Shown here: positions 22,490 through 33,763 of the stretch, piece after piece
Position numbering within the stretch: position 1 is the stretch's first letter
How the letters are laid out: each line of letters opens with the position of its first letter
Origin: Nelumbo lutea
Lineage: Eukaryota > Streptophyta > Magnoliopsida > Proteales > Nelumbonaceae
Direction: 5' to 3'
Length of the DNA stretch: 64,000 bases
NCBI GenBank assembly: GCA_022828595.1
Contig: JAKGHH010000001.1
Location: 141,565,017-141,629,016 of the forward strand
Notes under the pieces: generated by a model
Seen by the model: only the letters and a program-made list of their open reading frames with translations
Databases searched by the model: none
Told to the model about the DNA's origin: nothing
Translations under genes and position numbers: made by a program

Positions 22490-24200
22490 ATGTTATCTAC
22501 ATAGATCTGACTTTTAATCTACGTTCCATTTCCATTTGTTCATCTCTGAGATTTCCCTCCTATCTCAGTGACGAAGACTATTTACTATGTCTCTAGAAAT
22601 GTGGGATACCACATAGGGTGCATGGAGCCAACCGTTTCAGCTGCATAACCCCACCACCTTCTATGAAGGATCACATCCACTCATCTCATGAGCTTTCCCT
22701 TTGACCTTTGTCAGACAAGGTTCATTGTCATTTTATGTTAAACCTTTTTGTCTAGTGAGTGTTTACCCATCATATTTGTGAATGCCAAAGTACCATGAGA
22801 GAGTCTTCCATTTTAGGATTGACACCTCCCACATTGGTCTATGATGCCCCTATCATCTTATGAAACAATCCAACAGATCTAGAAGCAAATGGGTAACCCA
22901 ATTTTATGGTGCATTTCCTCATTATTGAAGGACCCATCTTCATGCTAATGATGAAAGGCCTTTAGAGAGTTCATCATATCAATCTCCCTATCACATTCAC
23001 TCATATTTCAGTAGAGGGAACAAAATTATCCCTAGTTTTATTTAGGTCAAAACAAAGTGGCTCCCACTGACTTTCTCAAAGCCAGATTTAAATGGGCCTT
23101 AAACGACTAGGGTTCTGCATGGTTCTTCTTGGGAAGGAAGCTGATGTAGAGCCCACCGAACGGGGAGATCATCCAATGATCTCATGAACACCATGGCAAT
23201 GATATGCATTCTGCCATGGTGTGCGAAAGAGCCACTATCAAAATAATCATGGGCCAAGTACTTATGGCCCATGTACGTAGCACATCATATATCCATACAT
23301 CACACGCATGAAACAAATTGATCCAATCAATTAAAATATCTGTAAAACCCTTAATTAATTAGATTAAATCAATATCTGCCCAACTGATCCCATAATGTTA
23401 TCATATAACATTGTCTAGGTACATGGGCTATACTGCAAAATGTTGTTTGGTCCATGTAGCTTAATCAGGGCTGTTCAGTTTTATAATATTAAAGTTAGGT
23501 TTTTACAGTGGTAGTCTAAATTAAAACTTGAAGTGGGCCATCAACCCTCTGGCCTAAATCAAATTAGGGTTAGAAACACAACCCTATCGAACCAACAATT
23601 TGGTCCAACCAGTTTGGACCAAATCTGATGTAAATTGGCCCTAGTTTTGGTGTCTAGTTCAAGATTTAATTCAAGAATAATGATATGAAAATAATTAATT
23701 CAAGATAATCAAATTATCAAGAAACTAAAATTAGAGGGGTGCACTATGATTTTCTTGGATATCCTAGTAACCTGCAAAGAACAGTTAATCGCAGATTGTA
23801 GAATTGATATATTCAAAATCGTAGATCGCAGATGGAAATAAAATAGAAAAACCTTTTTTTCTCTATTATTACATCACATCGAATTTCTATACAATTTGTC
23901 TAAAAATAAAAACATTATTTACAGAACATATTGAATAGAAAAGAAATCGCAGGGTGTGCCATTCTTAGCACCATAAAGATTCGATCTCCATCACATGTGC
24001 AGCCCAAATATTAAAGAAACATTCATAGAACAATTCTATAAATATGACAAAATAATAAAACTTATTTTCTAGTTCATCCGCCCATAGTCTGGGAACCATT
24101 TCTCAAAAAAAAATGCTAATTGCGCAAATCGGGTAGAACGCCTTCTGCCCATTTGTGCAGATTCAGATCTGTTCTAATTTGGTTCAAGACTCACAACCTG
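22490..24200 (-). other. untranslated leader of Copia 2
   Basis: Non-coding, inverted counterpart of 2536-4297 in Copia 1. No conserved coding region. Confidence 0.7.
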
Positions 24201-24213
24201 GTTCTGATACCAC
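24201..24213 (-). other. primer binding site of Copia 2, Met-tRNA type
   Basis: The - strand reads GTGGTATCAGAAC directly after the LTR terminus CCCTTCA. Confidence 0.85.
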
Positions 24214-25371
24214 TGAAGGGATGGAAGATCCACCATATGGATGTCTGAACCCTACAAGAAGGTTGGGCAAAATTTTAAAAATTTCTTTACTCTCATTTGA
24301 GAATTCTATTCCCAATTTAGAAAATTGCATTTTCAAGGTTCATTCTTCTAACCAAACCGGACCAAATCTGAAACCAAAATTAGAGAGGTATATACTTGAT
24401 ATGGAATCCACGCAAGAATGCTCCTCCCAACATAGGTGTTCACGCCCAAAGAGTTTACCAAATCCTCCCTTCACTGAAGATGACACAACTTAGGATGAGG
24501 CAGGATCAACAGGTAGTTCTTCACCAAGAACTTGTGATTTTTCAGCAAGAATCAAATGGGATAGTGGGCATGGCTTCTAAATTGTTTCTTCTGGCAAGAA
24601 ACAATATAAGATCAAATCTTGATCAAATCCAAGAACTAGAGATCAAATAGGGTAAGGCGGCAAGAGCAGGAAGAAAAAGAGCTGAAGGCAAGATCAGTCT
24701 AACTGAGTTGTCTTCTCTCTGTATTGAGTAAGTGTGTCTTCAAGGTTCACCCTGTTCTCTTATTTATAGCCTTAAAGAGACAACTTCCTAATCTCATTAG
24801 GAATTTCCTTATCCAAATCTTTATTTGGATCTAGACTCTTTAAGTGATAAGGAGAGTCCCTTACCTTATCTGTAGATAAAGATCAACCTTCCTAATCAAA
24901 TTTGGAGTTCTTTGATCCAAATCTTTATTTGGATCTGGACTCTTTAAGTGGATAAGGATAATCCCTTATCTTATCTGTTGATCCAAATCCTAGATCCACC
25001 CCTATTTAATTAATCTAATTAACCCAGTTTGAAATGGGCTTTTAGGCCCATTAACCTTTCAGGCTCACTTCCTCTTTAATGTTGTCTAGCTTGGCTCTCT
25101 TTATATAGCGTGGGACCCAATCATTGATCTATACATCAGCCACATGGGTTCACCGTAGCCTTTGTTACAAGGCCCGACCGAATTCACTGCTAAACACAGT
25201 GAACCATTGAGTTCATCACTATGGGCCCAACATTTACACTAAATGGTCATTGGGTCCAACCATCTTATGAAGGCCCAAGGACTGTGGGAAGATGCAAGAT
25301 TAGCCCATTAGGTATAACCCTCAATGGTCTTACACTTAACCTCTCAGCCCTTAATGATCAAACACTGCCCG

Positions 25372-25414
<43 letters not shown>

Positions 25415-26025
25415 CAATTTTAACGGTTAAAATCAACTACTGACAGTTTAGGTTTCCATTAGAGAGAGTGCATCCCCAATCATTCACTTTGTCTGACAAA
25501 GGGGATGATCCTATCACTATGATCACCCACTTAGATGAATTCTTAGATTGTCCCAACATACCTAGGTTGGACCCCCTCTAAGGATCTCGCTAATTGGCAT
25601 ATCAAAGGCAGCCCAATCCAACACCTAGTGTAGTATCATAATCAAGTCTAGGAGTCAGGTGTAACGTTCCAGTTTTACTCATCTATCTCCAAGGTCCAGG
25701 GCAATACTAGAATTTTGGTCGAGTTCAGGGTTTCAAGAAAAATCCACACTGCATGTACCTCAAGCCTTACCTTGGCAGTTGAGACAAGCCACCCCAACCA
25801 ACTTGGTGGTACATCAGTGTCATCCTTGGCAGGATAAATCTCCCCAGATCTATCCAATGGTTGTGAAGATTCTAAACTAACATGAGTCTCATATGTGTCC
25901 AGATTAAGGGTATTACATAGAAATACACCATAATAACATGAATCAAATATGTACTTTATTCATTTACAATATATGTCATAATGCACATCAGGCTGATTGG
26001 AGATAAGGGCATACACTGTTTAACA
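24214..26025 (-). repeat. 5' LTR of Copia 2 (1812 bp)
   Basis: In - orientation starts TGTTAAACAG and ends CCCTTCA, matching Copia 1 LTR throughout. It holds an (AT)n microsatellite at 25377-25411 that is absent from LTR 1. A TATA-like TATAAATA is at plus-strand 24761-24768. Confidence 0.92.
25377..25411. repeat. (TA)n microsatellite
   Basis: About 17 TA repeats inside the Copia 2 LTR; Copia 1 has only ATATATTTTATATG-like sequence at the same place. Confidence 0.95.
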
Positions 26026-26030
26026 AAAGC

Positions 26031-28495
26031 CAACCCAGGCAAAATTTAGGCCGTCTTAGATATGAGACCCCCTAGGTCGATTAAAGAAGTTCAACGACTA
26101 ATAGGTCGGATAGCCACCTTGACCTGGTTTATGTCTAAGTCGGATGGACAGTGTCTTCCATTCTTCAAGGACAATAAAACAAAAACCAAGACTTTGAGTG
26201 GACTAGAGAGTACTAGCTTGCATTTGACGAGCTCAAGAGGTACATCAGTTCGTCACCTTTGTTAACTAGGCCGGAAGCCGGGACAAGCTCAAACTTTATC
26301 TCTCTATGAGTGATGTGGTAGTCAACTCGGTTCTAATTCACGAGGTGGACATAGTGCTATGACATGTCTACTACATGAGTAAAGTTGTGCACACCATAGA
26401 GAACAGGTACCCGAACATCGAAAAATTGGCCTTCTCGCTGGTGCTAGCAACCCATAAGTTGCACCCTTATTTTCAGGCCCATATCATTGTGGTCATAACC
26501 GATCGACCCTTGAGGCACATCCTCCAGAAGCCTAAGGTCTCGGGTAGGCTAACAAATGGTCCGTCGAGCTTAGTGAGTATGATATCCGGTTTGGATCACA
26601 CTCAGCGATCAAGGCATAGGTCTTGGTTGACTTCATCGCCGAGTGCACATTCATCACACCAACCCCTAAATTTGACAAGCCCATGACTACCTCGGAGGCA
26701 TCAACCAGTGTAGCACCACCCCAACTTGGAACGAGGAGCCTTGGACCCTCCATGTGAGTGACTCATCTAACCAGCACAAAAGTGAAGCTAGGCTGATCTT
26801 TTATGAACCTAGCGAGGTAAAGCTAGAGTATGCTTTCTAGTTCGTGTTCTGAGCATCGTACAATGAATTCGAGTATGACGCGCTAATAGATGGGCTATTG
26901 CTGGCAAAGGAGGTCGGCACGAAACACCTTGTGGTGTGTCGCAACTCCTAGTTAGTGGTGAACCAAGTGAATGGGCAGTATGAGGCTTGGGACCTCGCCA
27001 TGTTGGCCTGTCTAGCCAAGGTTAGGGAGCTCCTTCCCAATTTCGACTCTTGGTACATCTAGCAAATATTGAGGTCCGAAAACATAGAAACCGATACACT
27101 CTTGAAGCTGGCCAGTGCAACGGACACTACAAAGACGATAGTCTACATTGAAGACTTGTCATGACCTAGCATTGAGAGGGTGGCAGAAGACGTCGCTCCT
27201 ATTTTGGCTATAGAGCCAAGCTGTATGGATCCACTCATTGACTATTTGTGCCATGAACCCTACCTACAGATCGCAATGCAGCTCAAAGGGTAGAGCGGTA
27301 GTTAGCTCATTATGTAATCATTGGCAAGATATTGTATCACAGGTCATTCACACTCTCTATCGACGTTGCTTGCACCCAATTGAAGTGAGGCAGGTGCTAC
27401 ACGAGATACACAAAGGTCTTTCTGGAGGACAACTTAGGGGGAAGGGCACTCACCAGAAAGCACTACGACGGGGTTACTATTGGGCAACAATGAAGGAAAA
27501 TGTAATAGAATTAGTTCGGAAGTGCGACAAGTGCTAGCAACATGCTAACATACCACACTAGCCCGTTGCTGACCTGATTTACCATACCAGCTCATGGCCA
27601 TTCACACAGTGGGGGATAGATATCCTTGGTCCTTTCCTACCTGCGATTGGGTAGAGGAGATTCTTGGTCGTTGAAGTTGACTACTTTATGAAGTAAGTGG
27701 AAGTCGAGCTACTGGTGTCCATCACAGCTCGAGACATGTAGAACTATTTATGGAAGAACATCATTTGTAGATTTAGACTCCATAAGGTGTTGATATCAAA
27801 TAAAGGGAAACAATTCGAAGACATAAAATTTCAGAATTGGTGCGCTGAGATGGGAATCCATAAAAATTTCATTGTAGTGGCTCACCCTTAAGTAAACAGT
27901 TAGGCCAAAATGACGAATAGGGTGACATTCCATGAACTCAAAGCTCGACTCTCCTAATCTAAGGGTTTATGGGTGGACGAGCTACCCAGTGTCCTTTAGG
28001 CCTACTAAACTGTAATCAAGATGGCGACCGACGAGACTTCTGTCAACCTAACATACAGGATTAAGGCTGTCATCCCAACCGAGATCGAGGTGCTAACCTC
28101 GCGGTGCTAATGAGAACGAGTTGCAGACTAACCTCGACTTGGTGGAAGAAGTTCCTGACTTAGCCTATATCCAGGCTACAGCATACCAGCAATGAGTAGC
28201 TTGGTATTATAACGCTCAAGTTAAGAGACTACAATTTTGAATTCGCGACTTGATACTCAGGAAGGTTATGGTACTTGAGACCAGCATGAGAAAGCTAGGT
28301 CCAAACTGGGGAGACCCCTACAAAGTTCTTAAGGTGATCAATAAGGGTATGTATGAGCTCAAAACGTTCAGGGTAGGCAAGTACATGGAACGTTGACAAC
28401 TTAAGGAGATATTATCTATGAAGACTTTGAAAGTTTTGGATTGCACGCCTTGGCGACTTGGTCTTGCCGATTTATGCTATAAGCACTTTGGCTAA
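26031..28495 (+). pseudogene. Gypsy A pol: RNase H, second (archaeal-type) RNase H, integrase
   Basis: Resumes the Gypsy frame interrupted at 18647: ANPGKI-stop-AVLDMRPPRSIKEVQRLIGRI, then the RT-linked RNase H (ENRYPNIEKLAFSLVLATHKL, near 26400-26640). The second RNase H typical of Tat elements follows (DALIDGLLLAKEVG at about 26877, VVNQVNGQYEA, LAKVRELLPNF). Next comes the integrase: HHCC region HEIHKGLSGGQL to VRKCDKC (27390-27537), GIDILGPFLP (first Asp, about 27615), VLISNKGKQFED, where the usual second Asp is Asn (ISNKG, about 27790), and a C-terminal LGPNWGDPYKVLKV block (about 28290-28340). Stops such as KCDKC-stop at 27536 are frequent. Non-functional. Confidence 0.88.
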
Positions 28496-28858
28496 GTTTT
28501 ACACAAGGGGAAGCCAAACCACTTTCAACTTTAAGGCCTCTTACGCCGACCTCAGGATACATCAACAATTTGACAACTCGACATCATTTTGACTTAGCTG
28601 AAATCATGAGCCTAGTCACTTTGGCACCTAGGAAACTTGTACACTTTGTTACTTCGGCACCTCAGATTGCATTTCTAAGACTTAGCATACTTTCTAAGTC
28701 CAAAAGATAAAGATACATGATGTGAAAAAAGTTGGGTCCATTAAACAGAAGAAGAAAAGAGTACATCGCTAATAAAAATAAAAGAGGTTGGAGGCTCGGC
28801 ATAGAGTGTATATACATGGGGGGGGGGTCCAAGAAAAGAGGTAAGAAAGTCAAACACT
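28496..28858. other. spacer between Gypsy A pol and antisense ORF
   Basis: Non-coding; contains a run of nine or ten G at about 28820-28829. Belongs to the Gypsy element by position. Confidence 0.5.
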
Positions 28859-30345
28859 CTAGGTTTCATCTGCCTCCACACCCTCCAAACTGGCATCAGA
28901 TTTGCCATCCGCACCACCACCGACCATACCGACCTCTTCCTCCTCTTCGAAGTCAAATTCTTGATCAACTTGACCCATAATCTTGTCGGTGCATGCCAAG
29001 GAGTTTAATTTTCTATGGTGGAACTCTAGGCACACTGAGGCTACTAGCATCTGGCATAGATTGAATCCTTAACGAAAGCACTAAACCCGAACTCCTCTTT
29101 TTCCTTCAAGAAGCCAGGTGAAGTCTTAAACTCATCAATTGTATGGACCTCTGCAGCATGGACGTCGTCGAGGAACTACGACTATTGTTCAGTGAACTCA
29201 GCTTCTTTCTCCTACAACTTCTAATCTTAGAGCCCGAGCTCTTCGGTCATCTTCTCAACCTCCCTCGTCAAGTCTGCAGTGTGACTCCACTCCTCCATGA
29301 GCTCATCTTTAGGTCATAAATGAGACGGATAATCCACTCAAATCAGGATCTATACTCCGTCGCTTCCTCCTTGGCAGCTTAGGCCCTCGCCAAACTTCCC
29401 TCAACCTGACCCAACAAGGAATGTGCCAAAGTGTTCATCTACAAAAGAGAAAAAGGGAAATAAGTCTAGAATGGAGATCAAAATGAATACAATGGGAAGG
29501 TTGGAAACATACTGCCATGAGGTAAAGCATAAGCTTTCCACCATCTCACTGGGACGTGATTCATGAAGCCTCGTGACCTCTTCAGGAAAGATGGACTCCT
29601 TGCTCTTCACCAGGCGGCCCAGAAGTCCATGATGGTGTGCCTCTCCTTGGAATTGATCTCGGCATTCGAACTACTAATTGCCTCAATCCCAGGTGGTGGA
29701 AGGGGCTCCTCGGATGTACGGGCAGCCTTGGGCTCTAGCGAGGTCCTTTCTGGTTGGTCTCCCTCGACCAAGTCAACTACTAGCATGACTTCAACAGTAC
29801 TTCGCATGATAGTTTCTGGAGCAATGACCTGAGGTGCCTCTTGGTGAGCCACCTTACTCTTCTTCCTCTTTATGGCATGGAATAGCTTGAAAGTTGGCAT
29901 ACCCGACATGTTTCTTGCACAAGAAATCTAAGGTTGAGCCGAATTGTAAAAGAAAAAAGGAGACAAAGTAAAGAAGAAAAAGAAGGAAAATGCCCAAGCC
30001 TCAAACGAAAACCTACCCAGAAGACTCAGCCCGGCCTATATCAACTTCTCCTTGGACAAGTACTTGCTCAATATTGACTTCCGATCCACTAGGACCTGCA
30101 CCCTTGTTTGTATCCGCTCTCAGAGTTTCCTCCCTAGTGTTTTTCATTCCTTTTCTCTAGGTCGTCAAGAACAGCCATCCGCCTTCTCAATCAAGGAAGA
30201 AATACCTCCTCTTCCAGGGGGAACCGAAGACCTACTTTCAGGGCCTCCTCGGAAATCGGCTCACTTGGGCTGAAATGGAATCGCCACCCATCAGTTTTGG
30301 AAATAGAGGTGATGGGACCTCTAAGAATGGCATCAAATTCTTTTT
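28859..30345 (-). pseudogene. antisense extra ORF (aORF) of Gypsy A, copy B
   Basis: Reads opposite to pol, downstream of integrase, as in Tat-lineage elements. From its 5' side it shows FDAILRGPITSISKTDGWRF and an EEALKVGLRFPLEEE block (30345-30185). A probable intron follows with acceptor CTTAG at 29928, then MSGMPTFKLFHAIKRKK and a P/E-rich linker. The IMDFWAAW (about 29610) and IFPEEVTRL blocks come next, then a second, 74-bp intron (29439-29512; donor GCA|GTATGT, acceptor TTTTGTAG), MNTLAHSLLGQ, a coiled-coil-like part, and the acidic tail EFDFEEEEEVGMVGGGADG ending at 28859. In-frame stops exist. The function of such ORFs is unknown; plant databases label the domain 'transposase (putative) gypsy type'. 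That assignment is from general resemblance, not a search. Confidence 0.6.
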
Positions 30346-31460
30346 TATCAAATAATGACTCCAAATCTCAAGGCATCGGCTAACCAGTCCGAGTAAGGCT
30401 TGGATGGGAGAGGAAAGGGGTTAGGCACCCTTCTCTCGAATCCAATAGGTGGGGCCCTCATAGAAATATGATAGGATAAATACACAAATAAAATAATCTT
30501 CAATTGAGTTAGAGCATAATCAATGAAGCAAACAAATTAAAAGCAAACTAACATGAGATAATTCCCATAATTATTTTTATATATTTTATATCCATATATG
30601 TTTATCTTATTAATATTTTATTTTTATGTAATTTATCAATTTTCTGTTATTTCCTCATGAACCCCCCATTGATGTATATTTATTCACTAGTTACCCACTA
30701 ACCCACTTTTCCTCTCCAACTCTCCCCAGGCTCCCTAACGTTTCCTATCTACTACGCTAGCCACAAGTTTGTCTATTATTTGTTTTTTTTTTTTTACTAC
30801 ATTGCTCTCTGTAACCAGCCTCCCTTCTCCTTCCTCGAGGGGATTAATTCAGTCACTTCACGTCTTCCCTACAGCTAACCAGCCTTCCATCTTTCATTTT
30901 CATCCTATCCTATAGAGGTATAAGTTTTACTTTCGCTGGGATGAACTACTAACGGGCAGTCTCGTACCAACAGTTTGTCTAAGATTACAACCTAATGATA
31001 TTCAAAGCCCACAATAGAAAAGGTGTTCCCCACCTGAGTCTCAGCAGGCTGAACCAGTTGACCATCCATTTCAACTCTCAAAGTTAAAGCAGTAGTTGGA
31101 TGCCAGACTGACTCAAATTTACCTTTGCAAAACAGAGCACATCAGGTGGTCACCTTAGATTTTACCTTAGCTATTGCGGCAAAAAAAAAAAAAAAAGATC
31201 ACTCGCACGACAGAAAGAAGACAACACACAGTGAATTCAAACTTCCTAATCTCTTCTAATCGGTCTCCTTCAATTATAAAGTTAACAAAAAGAAATGGAA
31301 GAAAGGCAACATTAAAGTAGATTCCCAGGGAAAAGGCTCTAGAAACTAAAAATCAAAGATTGAGATACTCGCTTCTTAAAAATACTAAGCAGATGCATCC
31401 TCTTAAAAAATTTAAATAAATAAAAAAAATAAACTAAACTACGACAGGGGAAGTTGAGAG
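30346..31460. other. no gene recognised
   Basis: Probably the remaining 3' part of Gypsy A and flanking DNA. It contains TTAGGCACCCTTCTC-type sequence (30420-30450) like that in some plant LTR or leader regions, a T-run near 30782 and a 16-A run near 31181. No LTR boundary could be fixed. Confidence 0.35.
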
Positions 31461-31468
31461 CTTATAGG

Positions 31469-32113
31469 TAGAGGTGTAAAGTGGGCTGTGCTTGCGCGGT
31501 CCATGTAAAGTGTGGGTCGTGCCTTGTTGGTCCATGGGCCATTATGGGCCGTGCCGCCCTCCTTGGTGAAAAATTTGGGGGTCAGCCCGGCATGGCCCAC
31601 GGCCCAGGCCCGTGTGTGCTCATGCCATGCTGTGCCATACTGCGGGCCGGGTTAGCTCGTGTGCCAAGCCTTGGGCCAAGTCGGGTTGTGCATCGGGCCA
31701 AAGCTACTTATTTAAATAAATTGACACAAAATTTAAAATTTTAATTTTATATGAATTTTGTGTATACAATTGCTTATATATACAATAATTAAATAAATTA
31801 GTATAATAAAAATAAAAAATTATTTATTTTATTAATGTATTATATACTATATATTATTATATAATTATAATTTATCATATTATATAAATATATAATATAT
31901 AAAATATATACAAATAATGTATATAGGCTGTGTCAGGTTGTGTTGTTGGCTGGGCCATGCTAGCCTACGAGTCGTGGGCAGCATGGCCCACTCGGTTGTG
32001 CTGTCATGTTGGCCCGTGGACCTAAAACGCTAGGCCCATCACGGTCCGCATGATCGTACCGCATGATCGTGCTGTGCCAGGCCGCGGGCGACACGACCCA
32101 GTTTACACCTCTA
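31469..32113. mobile_element. hAT-type MITE (645 bp) with 8-bp target duplication
   Basis: Ends TAGAGGTGTAAAGTGGG and (as reverse complement) TAGAGGTGTAAACTGGG, flanked by identical CTTATAGG at 31461-31468 and 32114-32121. An 8-bp duplication and TAGAGGTGTAAA-type ends are characteristic of hAT elements. The two arms are G/C-rich with many GGCCCA/TGGGCC words, and the centre (about 31720-31925) is nearly pure AT. No transposase. Confidence 0.93.
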
Positions 32114-32121
32114 CTTATAGG

Positions 32122-33429
32122 AGCTGGTTCAATCTCACCAATGAAAATGGCGATCAGGAGGCCAATGTTCGGAGATGAAGATGGGAGAGAAAAAGAAGGA
32201 AAGGGAAAGGTAGGCAACTATTAAGAAATGAAGGAAAATGAGGATGAGGTTCTCGCAACTGCTACCGTCCCTATTTTCGTTGAGAGGTAGACAATGATAA
32301 ACATTGCTTCGAATTCGGTCCCCCTCAAATGAATGAAAATGAGGTTTAAGTATTAGGTTAAAATGACATTTTTGCAAATTTTGGGGTATGTGTAACAATT
32401 TAGTAATTTTGTCAAATTGGGTCAAAATGGTTAAGGGGGCTGAACCGGTTTTGGTTCAATGATGGGGAGTTTGGGTCAATTGCCAAAGGGTTAAGGTGGG
32501 TCTGACCACAAAAAGGGGTGTTTGCACGCATAGGCTAATGGGATTGACTGAAATGGAATCTTTTTGGATAAGCGGGTAAACAAGGGGATTTCTAGATGAA
32601 ATTTGGTAGGTTGAGGTTGTTGCACCTTTTATGTTGATTGGTGGGGTCAAATTGGGCCAAATGGGCTCGGTCAATCTAGAGCCTCTACACAAAATCAGTG
32701 TGTGATCGAGGGTCAAACAAAGATAATTTTGCATAAAATTTCATAGGGTAGGGTTTTTGGGTAGTCTGAGGTGATTGGTAAGGTTAGATTGGACCAACTG
32801 AGCTCATATTAGGCGGATTTGGAATCTGATCAATCTGATGTCTTAAAATGGAATCTTAGTTTGATTAAGGGTAAATAGAGGTGTTTTGGGCTGAATTTTC
32901 ATATCTATGGATTTTTTTTGGCAATCTAGCGTGAGTTGGGGGCTTAAGTGGCGGACTGAATAAAAATTGGGTGCTAACAACTACCCTTTTTTGTTGTGAG
33001 GTAGGAAACTACAAAACAACAAAAACCAAAAGAAGCACATAGAGATTTTTGTGAAGGGTAAGCTTGGGAAGAGGGGTGAGACAAGAAAGAGGATTAAGAT
33101 GAAAAGGAGTTCCCGTGTAGCATAGTTTCATCATGTTCAAGCCATTTTATTCTTTGCAAAGTGACCCTTCCTAAATATCAAGAACCTTTGGAATCATGGT
33201 ATATTCTCTATAAAGAAAAACATTAAAAACAAGCAAAAAACGATGATAAAAGCAACTCAATGTATGTAATCAATTTAATTTTGGCAATAATGGACATTCC
33301 AACAAGTATTGGATGATCTTGTGGAGTGAGGTCAGCTTTTTGCAATGAGTTGAGAAGGCATAACATTGAAATCAATAATGTGCCATGCGGCGATGAAAAC
33401 AACGATAAAGCCTTAATTAAAATTGTGAT
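32122..33429. other. no gene recognised
   Basis: Low-complexity purine-rich DNA (GGGTCAAATTGGG-like words recur) with no conserved coding sequence. Open frames on the - strand here are compositionally driven. Confidence 0.35.
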
Positions 33430-33763
33430 GTGCTAGTGTAGCAGAAAATATCTGTGTACTATAAAGTGAAAAATCAATGGCTTATGATGTGTGAAAGTGG
33501 CAAAAAAATTTGTATGCAGTAGAGCAAAAAGTACTGACTGTGATGTGGCAAAGGCATAAAACTTGTTTGCTATTGAGAAGGAATTTTTTATTTGTAATGT
33601 GCCAAGGTGGAGAAACTTGTGTGTTATAGAGTGGAAAACTCTAATATGTGATGTGTGGAGGGCGAAAAATCTATGTGCTATGCAGTGGAATTCGTGTGCT
33701 ATAAAGCGGGAAATCGTGTTCCATAGTGTGGAAAGAAAAACATGTGCTATAGAGCAAAATAAT
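33430..33763 (+). repeat. left part of a degenerate tandem array
   Basis: Units of about 29-45 bp with the core GTGCTATAGAG-TGGAAAA recur about ten times. The array is interrupted at 33763 by the Athila-like element and continues at 38969. Confidence 0.75.

Larger units (their letters stand above)
18648..26025 (-). mobile_element. Copia retrotransposon 2, Angela-like, inserted in Gypsy A
   Basis: Same family as Copia 1, on the - strand: 5' LTR 24214-26025, primer site 24201-24213, leader, gag, pol, then only a stub of 3' LTR at 18648-18693. Outer flanks are GAAGT (18643-18647) and AAAGC (26026-26030). Both are one transition away from GAAGC, which restores a Gypsy reading frame (Ile-Glu-Ala-Asn) across the junction, so this is the decayed 5-bp target duplication. 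Many stops and frameshifts. Confidence 0.92.
18086..30345 (+). mobile_element. Tat-like Gypsy retrotransposon A, 5'-truncated, interrupted by Copia 2
   Basis: Two pol pieces on the + strand, 18086-18647 (RT) and 26031-28495 (end of RT, RNase H, second RNase H, integrase), join in frame across the Copia 2 insertion. They are followed on the opposite strand by an extra ORF (28859-30345). RT before integrase makes it Ty3/gypsy; the second RNase H and antisense ORF point to the Tat lineage. No gag, protease, LTR or primer site is left on the 5' side. Confidence 0.85.

Noticed and set aside
28732..28980. Open + strand frame with a proline- and histidine-rich tail
   Set aside because: It is antisense to the acidic C-terminus of the aORF, whose copy at 15.4 kb shows the - strand is the conserved one.
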